This document shows positions 9,335 through 18,046 of a stretch of 64,000 nucleotides of DNA, in pieces. The DNA lies in NCBI GenBank assembly GCA_947454105.1, contig CANGIP010000011.1, positions 1 through 64,000 of the forward strand, given 5' to 3'. The position numbers and the translations under genes were made by a program. Position 1 is the first letter of the stretch; every line of letters begins with the position of its first letter. The notes beneath the pieces were generated by a model that saw only the letters and a list, made by a program, of their open reading frames with translations, had not been told where the DNA came from and did no database searches. The DNA comes from Actinomycetota bacterium. GTDB lineage: Bacteria; Actinomycetota; Acidimicrobiia; Acidimicrobiales; Ilumatobacteraceae.

Positions 9335-10107
9335 AGATCGCCACACGTTTGTTGGGCAAATTTCAACAAATACTTCGCTCGCTCCACCGGGTCGCTGATG
9401 TCTCGCAAGAACTTTGAACGAACTTCAAAGGACAAGGGAACATTTGGGACTGCCTTCAACAATTCAGCGATTGGTAGCAATCCTTCGCCAGGACAAAGTC
9501 GACCATTGAGTGCCTCATCAAGCAACCCGCCAAATTCAGCTGGGCGCTGCGCAGGTGCGTCGCAAATCTGAAGATACGGAAAGAGTTCTGTGGGCATCGC
9601 TCGCACATCTTCAACCGATGCTCCCGATCGTGACAAGTGCAAATTGTCAATGAGCACTCCCCCGTTTGACGCGGCAGACGTTGTGACAATTTCTTTTGCC
9701 ATTGGCAGAGAGTTCAACGGGAAAATAGGCAAGAACTCACAAACGACTTTGATTCCATGCGGGCGAGCCATCTCGCACACTTGCTGGTATCGGTCAGTTG
9801 TCCGGCTTTGATCCTTCAAACGACTCGTAAACAAAATGTGCCGAGCACCGATGATTGCAGCTGCCTCAATGAGTTGTTCCGCAAAATCGTTTCCGTCTTC
9901 CGAAGGAATGATTGGTTCAATATCTAAGGCAATGACACCCGTGTCATCAAGTCTTTGACGCACTTCACGAGATGTTTCATTTGTCCATGTTTTACCGTCA
10001 AACCAAATACCAACTGCGGGCCAACCTGCATCGTGCGCAACTGTTGCCATGTCCACAGGTGCAACATCGAGTTGCACCCCAGCAGCAAGTGAAAGTAACC
10101 GAGCCAT
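9331..10107 (-). CDS. Sugar phosphate isomerase/epimerase-like TIM barrel
   Basis: 258 residues, xylose isomerase-like TIM barrel (AP_endonuc_2 family). Likely metal ligands in order: Glu of VVCEFLPIFP, Asp and His of VLIDNLHLSRSG, Asp of LQICDAPAQRP, and Glu of LSFEVRSKF near the end, matching the E-D-H-E pattern of the family. Such enzymes isomerise or epimerise sugars, inositol derivatives or hydroxypyruvate. The start codon shares one base with the stop of the upstream MFS transporter gene (TAATG), so it is tightly coupled to that exporter; a role in processing an imported or exported polyol or sugar acid is an inference. Confidence 0.85.
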   Translation of the reverse strand: MARLLSLAAGVQLDVAPVDMATVAHDAGWPAVGIWFDGKTWTNETSREVRQRLDDTGVIALDIEPIIPSEDGNDFAEQLIEAAAIIGARHILFTSRLKDQSRTTDRYQQVCEMARPHGIKVVCEFLPIFPLNSLPMAKEIVTTSAASNGGVLIDNLHLSRSGASVEDVRAMPTELFPYLQICDAPAQRPAEFGGLLDEALNGRLCPGEGLLPIAELLKAVPNVPLSFEVRSKFLRDISDPVERAKYLLKFAQQTCGDL

Positions 10108-11429
10108 TAGTGGACGGGCGCAGAACCTGGAGCAGCTGGAGTGCTGCTGACGTACTTCGGTTTAAATGCAAGCAAGAAGAGCAACCCGCCAGCGGCAATA
10201 CAACTACCGGACACAACCAGTGGGGTTGCCGACGTGATGCTGGTGGCGATGTAGCCAACCAATACCGAGGCGGGCACCTGAGCGAGACTCTGCACGCTGC
10301 TGTAAATGCCCATTGCTTCACCCTGACGACCCATTTCAGCCGAACGACTAACCAGACTTCCCATATTCGCCATCGACAAACCATTGAAGAAGGTGAAAAC
10401 AGGAATCGTCATATACAGCCAAAGCGTGGTGTCAGTCGGACTAATGAAATAGATAAACATCACCAGACTCGTACCGAACAAACTGAATCGAAGTACTTTC
10501 CAGTCAGCGAGAGTCTTCGCAACGCGAGCTACTAAGACAGCTTGCGAGAAGGCAATAAAGAGTCCGACTATTGCGAAGTAGTCACCGGTCTTTCCTTCGT
10601 CAAAGCCAAAGTTGTTCCGCAAATACACACCAAAAAATGTGGTGAAAAATGTGAAACCGGCGTTGAACAAAAACGCAGATCCTAGGACGACTCGCAAACG
10701 ATCCGATTTGAATCCGTCAACAACATTGCTCACTGCTTTGCCAAAGTGAAGTCGCCCGTTATGAACTTTTTGCTTCAAGGTTTCGGGGAACAACGCCAAA
10801 ATCAAAGCACAGTTCAATAGCGAGAGAATCGTTGCAAACCAAAATGGCGTGGTTGCGCTAAACCAGTCAGGCGTATTGAACAAACCATAAAAGCTTTTGT
10901 TCGGGCCACTTAATCGACCGCCGATATACGGTCCCAAGATAAATCCAAGACCAAAAGCAGCGCCGATCATTCCAAAATTCTTGGCGCGATTTTCGTTGGT
11001 ACTCACGTCACCGATTGCTGCCTGCGCTACAGCCTGGTTGCCACCCGTGATTCCATCGAGAGCGCGACCGACAAACAAAAGGGGAATATTCGCAGTGCTG
11101 ATACCGATTGCAAAGATTGCATACCCAATCGCTGTTCCGAAAATCGAAAATGCCAAGACCGGTCGGCGACCATAGCGATCAGACATCTGACCCAAAATTG
11201 GGGCTGCCAAGAAGATGCACAATGGGAAGATTCCTTGCAACCAACCCAGCATGATGAGACCCTGAGTAAAGGACCAACCTTCAGGAGTCACACGAAATGG
11301 CGAACCTGGACTAATCAACAGTGGGTACACCGGAATCAAGATTCCGAAACCGAGCATGTCAATAAAGACAGTCGTAAAAATGGCCAGCATCGGATTACGT
11401 GCTGATTTGGTTTCAACAGAAGAATTCAC
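10107..11429 (-). CDS. MFS transporter (TetA-like drug/solute exporter family)
   Basis: 440 residues with about 12 hydrophobic segments. The N-terminal half holds the first helix FTTVFIDMLGFGILIPVYPL and the MFS loop 2-3 signature LGQMSDRYGRRPVL; another loop reads VGRALDGITGGN. It is closest in style to the DHA1/TetA branch with a proton antiport mechanism. A long central insert (about residues 180-215: FYGLFNTPDWFSATTPFW) between helices 6 and 7 is longer than usual. The substrate cannot be inferred. Downstream partner is the coupled TIM-barrel isomerase; upstream, 25 bp away, is the lipoprotein hydrolase gene, so a three-gene leftward operon is likely. Confidence 0.9.
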   Translation of the reverse strand: MNSSVETKSARNPMLAIFTTVFIDMLGFGILIPVYPLLISPGSPFRVTPEGWSFTQGLIMLGWLQGIFPLCIFLAAPILGQMSDRYGRRPVLAFSIFGTAIGYAIFAIGISTANIPLLFVGRALDGITGGNQAVAQAAIGDVSTNENRAKNFGMIGAAFGLGFILGPYIGGRLSGPNKSFYGLFNTPDWFSATTPFWFATILSLLNCALILALFPETLKQKVHNGRLHFGKAVSNVVDGFKSDRLRVVLGSAFLFNAGFTFFTTFFGVYLRNNFGFDEGKTGDYFAIVGLFIAFSQAVLVARVAKTLADWKVLRFSLFGTSLVMFIYFISPTDTTLWLYMTIPVFTFFNGLSMANMGSLVSRSAEMGRQGEAMGIYSSVQSLAQVPASVLVGYIATSITSATPLVVSGSCIAAGGLLFLLAFKPKYVSSTPAAPGSAPVH

Positions 11430-11454
11430 TCGTTCAACCTAACAAAACGAATCC

Positions 11455-13062
11455 TTACCGAGCGGCGTATGTTGCTCCCGCTGCCTTGATATTTTCGGCA
11501 TCCACCGCGAGGATCGCACCACTCTCAACTGCTGCATCGGTTGCTGCATTCCATTTCGCAATGAAATCATCGGCTGTTGGATACAAAGCCGAGAGTTCAT
11601 CTGCTGTAAAACTTCGCGTCGTTCCGAAAAGTCCGCAGAAGCTTCCGCCTTCTTGTCCGAGCCCACTCAGAGCGGCTAAGGGGACATCGACGTAGGGGGT
11701 ACGAATTCCGCCAAGAGCATTGCCCTGTGCATCGAGGTTGTAGCCCGTCAGATCAGCGTTGTTTTCAAGTTTTGGCATGGATGCTGGTGGAGTGCCGGTA
11801 CGAACCCATTGGTCAAGCGAATGAATTGCCGAACGCAAAACGTATGTATGAGGGCCGGCGTTAATCGGCAATCCACACTCAATGATTCCCATGTACACCG
11901 ATGTCGGTGCGCCGGATTGAGCATCAAAGAGGGCCATGTCACCGTTGCCGGTTCCCGTATCAGAATCACCAATGCCAAGGCTGTAGGCATCACCGTGTGC
12001 CGTACCTGTAGTTTCCCAACTACGGAAAAAGTCAGTGTCGGGTTGTTCGGCTTTGCGATAGCCCAGGTTGGTCCCGACAACATCAGTTTCAGTTGAGAAG
12101 TTCAAAACCGGTCGCTTTAGATCAGTACGAATCAGGGCAACATCAGGACCCTTAACGTCAGATGCATCGCCGGGGTCGGCACAATTGGTCGCGCAGTACA
12201 AGTTTGCCGCTCGTGCGCCACGACTGTGAACCAGATAGCCGCTATACACATCGTGCATCGGTGCCACTGCATCGAGATACGAAGTCATCCGAAATGCCGA
12301 TTGTGATTCGCCAGCAGCTATGACCGCAGTCGGCTCTAGGCCCCCCAAAATGACATCTGGTTGGCGCCACACTGTTGCTCCCGCTTGGCTAAAAATGTCG
12401 TAGCTGTAGTTGTCACCAGGGTGATTCAAAGATCCATATCGCTCTGGGTCGGCGATCTTCAAGACTCTGAACTCGCCCATTTTGTTTCCGCCACCTTCAA
12501 CGCCAACACGCTGAGTCGAGACTCCAACCCACGCTGCTCCTTGTCGAAGCATCTCGACCCATGACAACGACCAAGTTGGTCCAGTGTCTAATCCAGCCGT
12601 GACATTGAGCCATTCGACGTACACCGTGCCACTGAATTTCGCAGCCGTTGTTGGCCGACGGACCAAAATACGAGTTTTGTATTCGGCTGTGTCCTTGGGG
12701 GTCACATTCCACATGCCATCTTGCGACAGAGGTTCGGCAGAAGTGAAGCTCGTGGCGGTTCCGGCGATGAAATATTCTTCTTCGGTATATCCATAGGCCG
12801 CGCCGTCAAAGGCCGAGGTACCGAAAATGATTTGTCCGCCGCCACCAGTGACTGGACCCTCAACCGTCGTCTCGCCAACATCGGTCATCGCCGTTGGCTC
12901 TGGAGCGAAAATAGTTGTGGTCGGAGCTTCGGTAACAGGCGCTTCAGTACTGACGACTGAGTCACCACTTGCAACCGAAGAATCGCTCGTGGAATCGTCA
13001 CTTGAACAACTCACCAACCCCACGGTCAAAATTGGAATGATAAATAAGCCACGAATCTTCAC
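11455..13062 (-). CDS. Lipoprotein alpha/beta-hydrolase (Abhydrolase_10-like)
   Basis: 535 residues from a GTG at 13060-13062 preceded by GGGGGA; the longer frame to 13161 would overlap the divergent DUF1003 gene and buries the signal peptide. The lipoprotein signal ILTVGLVSC gives Cys19, then a Ser/Thr-rich spacer. The catalytic domain shows a nucleophile elbow AVIAAGESQSAFR and a long region typical of the actinobacterial alpha/beta hydrolase domain family (VEWLNVTAGLDTGPTW, VGVSTQRVGVEGGG). Probably an extracytoplasmic esterase or lactonase; substrate unknown. It heads the leftward unit with the MFS transporter and TIM-barrel genes. Confidence 0.87.
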   Translation of the reverse strand: MKIRGLFIIPILTVGLVSCSSDDSTSDSSVASGDSVVSTEAPVTEAPTTTIFAPEPTAMTDVGETTVEGPVTGGGGQIIFGTSAFDGAAYGYTEEEYFIAGTATSFTSAEPLSQDGMWNVTPKDTAEYKTRILVRRPTTAAKFSGTVYVEWLNVTAGLDTGPTWSLSWVEMLRQGAAWVGVSTQRVGVEGGGNKMGEFRVLKIADPERYGSLNHPGDNYSYDIFSQAGATVWRQPDVILGGLEPTAVIAAGESQSAFRMTSYLDAVAPMHDVYSGYLVHSRGARAANLYCATNCADPGDASDVKGPDVALIRTDLKRPVLNFSTETDVVGTNLGYRKAEQPDTDFFRSWETTGTAHGDAYSLGIGDSDTGTGNGDMALFDAQSGAPTSVYMGIIECGLPINAGPHTYVLRSAIHSLDQWVRTGTPPASMPKLENNADLTGYNLDAQGNALGGIRTPYVDVPLAALSGLGQEGGSFCGLFGTTRSFTADELSALYPTADDFIAKWNAATDAAVESGAILAVDAENIKAAGATYAAR

Positions 13063-13146
13063 GATGATCCCCCGATCAATAAAGAGTGAGAACGACAATA
13101 GACCAACTTCGTCTTTCGGTCTACTTTTTTCCCCTACAGTTTGCCC

Positions 13147-13671
13147 ATGACCCAGACTCACGAATCAAGCCATCATTCATGCGATGCCTGTCGCATTATC
13201 GACGAAGCTGACGGCACCGTTGACGGGAAAATGTTCAAACTCGACCATTGGGGCGTCAGTAATGAGCGCATGCACTTCAGGCGCTTTTACACCGCTCAAG
13301 ATATAGCCGCCGACAGAGTGACAAAGTTTGCTGGCTCCTTGAATTTTGTGTATCTGCATTCTGTTTGGTTCGTCGTTTGGATCGCAATCAACGTTGGGCT
13401 AATCGGGGCTTCTGCCAAATTTGACAAATTTCCGTTCGGGCTTCTCACAATGATCGTGAGCCTTGAGGCAATTTTTCTTTCGACATTTGTGATGGTGAGT
13501 CAGAACCGGCAAGCGGCACGTTCGGAGACTCGTTCGCAAGTTGACTTTGAATCAAACCTTCAATCGTTAATTTGGTCAGTACACATCGCCCACAAACTTG
13601 GTGTTGATGTGCAACATGTGGAGGCACTCTGCGCTGAAGTCATTCAAGAGTCTCGGACTGTGAGCAACTAA
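13147..13671 (+). CDS. DUF1003 membrane protein
   Basis: 174 residues from the ATG at 13147 (a TTG two codons earlier is possible). Two predicted membrane helices (SVWFVVWIAINVGLIG and LLTMIVSLEAIFLSTFVMVS) are followed by the family signature SQNRQAARSETRSQVDFESN. The N-terminus contains a possible metal site, SSHHSCDACRIID, with HH and CxxC. DUF1003 proteins are widespread inner-membrane proteins of unknown function. It is transcribed away from the lipoprotein hydrolase; the 84-bp interval should hold both promoters. Confidence 0.88.
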   Translation: MTQTHESSHHSCDACRIIDEADGTVDGKMFKLDHWGVSNERMHFRRFYTAQDIAADRVTKFAGSLNFVYLHSVWFVVWIAINVGLIGASAKFDKFPFGLLTMIVSLEAIFLSTFVMVSQNRQAARSETRSQVDFESNLQSLIWSVHIAHKLGVDVQHVEALCAEVIQESRTVSN

Positions 13672-13734
13672 GACTTCAATTCTTTGAGGCGCCAGATTGA
13701 ACGGGTACTGTGGTTCTACCCATAGGAGAACTCA

Positions 13735-15645
13735 ATGAACTCGCCCGATTACACATCTAAGCCTGCATCTGAACACACCCGTGCTTTCAACAGTGCGGCT
13801 GCCACACCCCTTGACCCCGAGGACTTCACGCGGGCGCAACGCGGGTTTATCGCGTCACTTGAAAACACCAAAATTACCGATGAGCAAGGTCGCCAGGCTG
13901 GCGACATTGGTCGTTACGACTTCTTACAAGGCGACGCATCCGACACCGTGCATCCCAATTTGTGGCGTCACGCCAAACTCAATGTCAATCACGGGCTCTT
14001 TGAAGTCACCGAAGGTGTGTGGCAGGTTCGTGGTTACGACATTTCCAACATCACGTTCATCAAGAGCAACACCGGCTGGATTGTTGTTGACCCACTCACC
14101 GTTGAAGCCACTGCTCGAGCTAGCTATGAATTAATCACCAAGCATCTCGGCCACCGCCCAGTCGTTGCTGTCATCTACACGCACTCGCACGGTGACCACT
14201 TCGGTGGAGTGCTCGGAGTGACATCACAAGCCGAAGTTGATGCTGGCAAATGTCAGGTCATTGCACCAGTTGGTTTCTTGCACGAAGTGGTTGGCGAAAA
14301 TGTCATTGCTGGCCCGGCAATGGGCCGTCGCGCCCTCTTTCAATTCGGTCCATTGCTACCGCCTGGACCACGCGGACATGTTGACTGCGGACTCGGAAAC
14401 TCAATACCCATTGGTCCGAACACGCTGATTGCTCCCAATCGAGACATCACATTCACTGGCGAAGAAATGGTGATTGACGGCGTGCGCGTTGTCTATCAAC
14501 TCACACCCGAAACCGAAGCTCCAGCCGAGATGAACTTCTTCTTCCCCGACTTTGATGCATTGTGTATGGCCGAGAACTGTTCGCACACCATGCATAACCT
14601 GATCCCAATTCGTGGTGCGTTAGTTCGCAACTCATTGCGTTGGTCAAAGTACATCAACGAAGCCATTGAATTGTTCGGCGCACAAACCAAAGTGCTGTTT
14701 ACATCGCACAACTGGCCGCGCTGGGGTCATGAAGACGCCGTCGAATTTTTAGGATTGCAACGCGATCTGTACAAGTGGATGCATGATCAAACGATGCGTC
14801 TCGCTAATCAGGGTCTCGTCCCTACTGAAATCGCGAGCACTCTTAAGTTGCCCGATGATTTCTTGGCGCAAGAACATACGCATGGTTATTATGGCGATCT
14901 TGTTCATAACAGCAAGGCTGTGTATCAGCGTTATCTCAGTTGGTATGACGGCAACCCAGCAAATCTCAACAAGTTGCCTCCAGTAGAAGTCGGTCAGCGA
15001 TATGTCGCATTAGCCGGTGGCGCTGACAAAGTAATTGCTGCTGGCCAAGAGGCTCTGGCAAACGGTGACTATCGCTGGGGTGCCGAATTGGTGAACCATT
15101 TAGTGTTTGCCGATCCGACCAACACCGAGGCCCGTGCACTGCAGGCTGATCTGCTTGAACAGCTCGGTTATCAAAGCGAATCATCGACATTCCGCAATGC
15201 CTATTTGATGGGCGCTCAAGAACTACGTCATGGCACACCTAATTTGCCGGCTAGCCCAGCACGTGCTCGCGGTATTTTGGTCGCAATGACCGTTGAACAA
15301 ATCTTTGACACGATTTCGGTGCGCTTGAACAGCGAAGCAGTTGGTGGATTATCGCTGAAGCTCAACTGGACATTCCCCGACATGGCCGGAACTGCCGATG
15401 AGAAGTGGGTACTCGCCCTATCGCATCGCACGCTGTACGGCGTACAGGGTCGACATGATTCTGAAGCAGTTGCGTCAATCAGCATCAATCGTGCGTTACT
15501 CATTGACATCTTGACGCAGCAGACAACGTTCGTTGATCAAATCACCGCCGGCAACATAGTTCTTGAAGGCGATGCCGAGGCATTACTGAACGTCTTCGGA
15601 AATATTGACACCAATGCTCCCGGCTTCGCCATCATTGAACCCTAA
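13735..15645 (+). CDS. Alkyl sulfatase (metallo-beta-lactamase fold, SdsA1/BDS1-like)
   Basis: Hydrolyses alkyl sulfate esters such as dodecyl sulfate to alcohol and sulfate. 636 residues, ATG preceded by AGGAG at 13724-13728. The zinc-binding motif THSHGDHFGG gives His150, His152, Asp154 and His155; the second metal half-site region CMAENCSHTMHN and the dimerisation domain (about residues 380-500, WYDGNPANLNKLPP) follow, and residues about 505-636 match the C-terminal SCP-2-like lipid-binding domain. No signal peptide is visible, so a cytoplasmic location is likely, unlike periplasmic SdsA1. It is followed by a palindromic element and an aldehyde dehydrogenase that could oxidise the aldehyde derived from the released alcohol. 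Confidence 0.93.
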   Translation: MNSPDYTSKPASEHTRAFNSAAATPLDPEDFTRAQRGFIASLENTKITDEQGRQAGDIGRYDFLQGDASDTVHPNLWRHAKLNVNHGLFEVTEGVWQVRGYDISNITFIKSNTGWIVVDPLTVEATARASYELITKHLGHRPVVAVIYTHSHGDHFGGVLGVTSQAEVDAGKCQVIAPVGFLHEVVGENVIAGPAMGRRALFQFGPLLPPGPRGHVDCGLGNSIPIGPNTLIAPNRDITFTGEEMVIDGVRVVYQLTPETEAPAEMNFFFPDFDALCMAENCSHTMHNLIPIRGALVRNSLRWSKYINEAIELFGAQTKVLFTSHNWPRWGHEDAVEFLGLQRDLYKWMHDQTMRLANQGLVPTEIASTLKLPDDFLAQEHTHGYYGDLVHNSKAVYQRYLSWYDGNPANLNKLPPVEVGQRYVALAGGADKVIAAGQEALANGDYRWGAELVNHLVFADPTNTEARALQADLLEQLGYQSESSTFRNAYLMGAQELRHGTPNLPASPARARGILVAMTVEQIFDTISVRLNSEAVGGLSLKLNWTFPDMAGTADEKWVLALSHRTLYGVQGRHDSEAVASISINRALLIDILTQQTTFVDQITAGNIVLEGDAEALLNVFGNIDTNAPGFAIIEP

Positions 15646-15651
15646 ACCCTT

Positions 15652-15706
15652 GTGATTCTGGTGTCGTATTAGTTGGTAATACCGAATAAAACGACACCAG
15701 TTTCAC
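15652..15706. repeat. 55-nt palindromic intergenic element, copy 1
   Basis: Imperfect inverted repeat: outer GTG/CAC arms, inner arms CTGGTGTCG (15658-15666) and CGACACCAG (15692-15700), with an AT-rich central part. It has the same length as three other copies (17092, 26148, 27171) and shares their flanks (CCCTTGTG before it). It lies between the alkyl sulfatase and aldehyde dehydrogenase genes. There is no U-tract, so it does not look like a simple intrinsic terminator. Confidence 0.85.
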
Positions 15707-15722
15707 GATTGAATAGGTGACT

Positions 15723-17084
15723 ATGTCGACATACTCAGCAGACCTTCGCGCCACCTACAACTCGGGGCACACTCGCCCACTTGCCTGGCGCAAACACCAA
15801 CTCGAGCAAATGATCAAAATGCTCGAAGAGAACGAGCCCGAATTTTTGGCTGCACTCAAAACTGACCTTGGTAAGCCAACTGTCGAAGGTTTCATCACCG
15901 ACATCGCGTTCATCACCGGCGAAATCAAGTTGATGCTCAAGAACCTCAAGAAGTGGAATAAGCCCCAGCGCGTTCCAACCCCGCTCGTCACCATGCCGGC
16001 GAAGTCTCAGCTCATTCCCGAGCCGCTGGGCGTTGTGCTTGTCATTGCTCCGTGGAACTACCCCATTCAGTTGTTGCTCGTTCCGGCCGCTGGTGCAATC
16101 GCTGCTGGCAATGCGGTGGTCATGAAGCCATCCGAAGTTTCGGCAGCAACATCAGCAGTGCTCGCGCGACTAGTGCCGAAGTATCTCGACCAGAAGGCCA
16201 TCACCCTCATTGAAGGCGGAGTACCCGAAACAACTGCACTACTCGCCGAGCACTTTGATCACATCTTCTACACCGGCAACGGAACCGTTGGCCGTATTGT
16301 GATGGCCGCTGCTGCAAATAACCTCACGCCGGTCACCCTTGAACTTGGCGGAAAAAGCCCAGTCATCATTGACGAATCGGCCAATATCCGTGTCACTGCT
16401 CGTCGTATTGCGTGGGGCAAGTGGCTCAATGCTGGTCAGACCTGCGTTGCTCCCGATTACATCTTGGTCAACGAAAAAGTTCGTCAGCCATTCTTGGATG
16501 AACTCGGCAAAGCAATCACCGATTTCTTCGGAGCTGATCCGCAAACAAGCGAAAGCTACGGACGCATCGTTTCGCCACGCCACTTTGATCGCTTGAAGTC
16601 ATTGATGAATGGTGGCAAAGTCGTCATCGGCGGCGAGACCAATGCCGAGAGCCGTTACGTTGCACCAACTGTGTTGGCTGATGTCGACATGAGCTCGGCG
16701 TTGATGAACGAAGAAATCTTCGGACCGTTGTTACCCGTTCTTTCAATCAACTCAACACAGCAAGCCATTGATTTCATTACTGCGCGCCCACATCCATTGG
16801 CGTTGTACGTCTTTGCCGAGAATAAGTCAGTTGTGAATGAAGTGCTCGCCAAGACAACTGCCGGCGGAATGACCGTCAACGGAACCCTGATGCACCTCAC
16901 GAGCCCGCACTTACCGTTTGGCGGTATTGGCGAAAGTGGCATGGGCGGATATCACGGCAAGTCAGGCGTTCGTTTGTTCCAGCACATGAAGCCAGTGCTG
17001 AGTCGAGGCACCAAACTCGATCCGTCGCTCGCCTACCCGCCGTACACCGATAAGAAGGCCAAGCTTTTCCGCAAACTGCTCTAG
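15723..17084 (+). CDS. Aldehyde dehydrogenase (class 3-like, fatty or aromatic aldehyde)
   Basis: NAD(P)-dependent oxidation of aldehydes to acids. 453 residues from the ATG at 15723; a GTG two codons upstream at 15717 is an alternative. The short length, the absence of the class 1 N-terminal extension and the C-terminal hydrophobic tail resemble ALDH3 / coniferyl aldehyde dehydrogenase-type enzymes. Motifs: VLVIAPWNYPIQLLLVPAAG (cofactor region), catalytic Glu in VTLELGGKSPVII, catalytic Cys in NAGQTCVAPDYIL, and LPFGGIGESGMGGYHGK. It is bracketed exactly by copies 1 and 2 of the 55-nt palindrome. Acting on aldehydes from alkyl sulfatase products is plausible from the neighbourhood. Confidence 0.93.
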   Translation: MSTYSADLRATYNSGHTRPLAWRKHQLEQMIKMLEENEPEFLAALKTDLGKPTVEGFITDIAFITGEIKLMLKNLKKWNKPQRVPTPLVTMPAKSQLIPEPLGVVLVIAPWNYPIQLLLVPAAGAIAAGNAVVMKPSEVSAATSAVLARLVPKYLDQKAITLIEGGVPETTALLAEHFDHIFYTGNGTVGRIVMAAAANNLTPVTLELGGKSPVIIDESANIRVTARRIAWGKWLNAGQTCVAPDYILVNEKVRQPFLDELGKAITDFFGADPQTSESYGRIVSPRHFDRLKSLMNGGKVVIGGETNAESRYVAPTVLADVDMSSALMNEEIFGPLLPVLSINSTQQAIDFITARPHPLALYVFAENKSVVNEVLAKTTAGGMTVNGTLMHLTSPHLPFGGIGESGMGGYHGKSGVRLFQHMKPVLSRGTKLDPSLAYPPYTDKKAKLFRKLL

Positions 17085-17091
17085 TCCCCTT

Positions 17092-17146
17092 GTGCTTCTG
17101 GTGTCATATTCGTTGGTATTAACGAAGAAATCAACACCAGAACCAC
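17092..17146. repeat. 55-nt palindromic intergenic element, copy 2
   Basis: Same element as at 15652, most diverged copy: inner arms CTGGTGT (17098-17104) and ACACCAG (17134-17140), outer GTGCTT/AACCAC, and a central TTCGTT/AACGAA inner stem that is specific to this copy and suggests compensating changes. It lies between the convergent aldehyde dehydrogenase and NTF2-like genes. Confidence 0.82.
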
Positions 17147-17151
17147 AGTGA

Positions 17152-17589
17152 TTAGCTCGGTATTGGGGTGGTTCCGCCGCTCATGATGTACTCGAGCCAC
17201 CACTGCGGCGCATTGTCGAGCAAGTTGCCCAAGTGTGAATAGTCGTGCCAACGGCAGATTTTCCCGTCGCGAATTTCCATCACTGACGTGAATGGATGCA
17301 CGATGACCTCACCAGTCGGAAAGTGCCACTCTTCTTTATGTTCGGTAATCACCACATCACCTTCGGCCAACACATTGCCGGGTTGATGAACCATCTTCGA
17401 GGTTGGCCCAAGACCAAGCTTTAAGCGCTCGGCGATATCGCGTCCGCCCACGACCGGCGGTACTGCGCCAACATCCATGTATTCGGCGTCATCAGCGAAG
17501 CGGCCAGCGACGTCGGCCCAGTCTTTGGCATACATCGAATTCCAGTGCGCCTCAGCGACTGCCTTATTGGCTTGTTCTTGTGCCCCCAC
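17152..17589 (-). CDS. NTF2/SnoaL-like polyketide cyclase-type protein
   Basis: 145 residues from a GTG start with a GGGGG stretch 6-10 bases before it. Pattern of the SnoaL-like family: KAVAEAHWNSMYAKDWADVA at the N-terminus, Asp/His-rich pocket residues, and the late strand VMEIRDGKICRWHDYSHLGN. In this family Asp and His in the cone act as general acid/base on hydrophobic ring or epoxide substrates (limonene-1,2-epoxide hydrolase-like members also look similar). Function beyond the fold is not determinable. Monocistronic, convergent with the aldehyde dehydrogenase. Confidence 0.8.
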   Translation of the reverse strand: MGAQEQANKAVAEAHWNSMYAKDWADVAGRFADDAEYMDVGAVPPVVGGRDIAERLKLGLGPTSKMVHQPGNVLAEGDVVITEHKEEWHFPTGEVIVHPFTSVMEIRDGKICRWHDYSHLGNLLDNAPQWWLEYIMSGGTTPIPS

Positions 17590-17683
17590 GATGACCCCCG
17601 TTGTTTGTCACTGTTTGTATCGGATGCGCATACCGAATATGAATACCGAGAGTAGCCCATAGTTGGCGATTAACTTTGAGCGC

Positions 17684-18028
17684 ATGTCGCTTGCTTCAAA
17701 TGTCTTGTCGGTTTTATTGGCCCTGGTCTGTGTTGCTTCGGCTTATGCCGATCTCACGATGATGCAGCAGATTGTTGAAAGTATGAAAACTTTGAAGATG
17801 CCAATCCGCATTATTCCAGCACTCGGTGTCGCCAAACTTGCTGGTGCTGCAGGATTGATGATTGGTTTCAGCAACGACAATTTACGGATCTACGCCGCAT
17901 TTTGTTTGGCCGTATATTTCGTGTTGGCCACATGGTGCCACGTGCGGGTTCATGACACCACCGCAAACACCATTCCAGCTTTGACGCTATGCATGTTGAG
18001 CATCGCGACATTGCTGACAAGTATCTAA
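17684..18028 (+). CDS. DoxX-like small membrane protein
   Basis: 114 residues from the ATG at 17684; a TTG at 17663 would add 7 residues. Four hydrophobic helices (SNVLSVLLALVCVASAYADL, IPALGVAKLAGAAGLMIGF, IYAAFCLAVYFVLATWCHVR, IPALTLCMLSIATLLTS) with the charged CHVRVHD loop typical of the DoxX_2 family. Such proteins are often linked to redox or cell-envelope stress, but the exact role is unknown. A single gene converging with the pyrophosphatase. Confidence 0.78.
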   Translation: MSLASNVLSVLLALVCVASAYADLTMMQQIVESMKTLKMPIRIIPALGVAKLAGAAGLMIGFSNDNLRIYAAFCLAVYFVLATWCHVRVHDTTANTIPALTLCMLSIATLLTSI

Positions 18029-18046
18029 ACCGAGACGCCTCAATAA

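Noticed and set aside
9972-10535. 187-codon plus-strand frame across two genes
   Set aside because: It lies antisense to the TIM-barrel and MFS genes, has no family features and its composition follows from the opposite-strand codons.
13703-13721. GGGTA/TACCC hairpin before the alkyl sulfatase
   Set aside because: Short stem with a 9-nt loop close to the ribosome site; no conservation information, so no regulatory claim is made.
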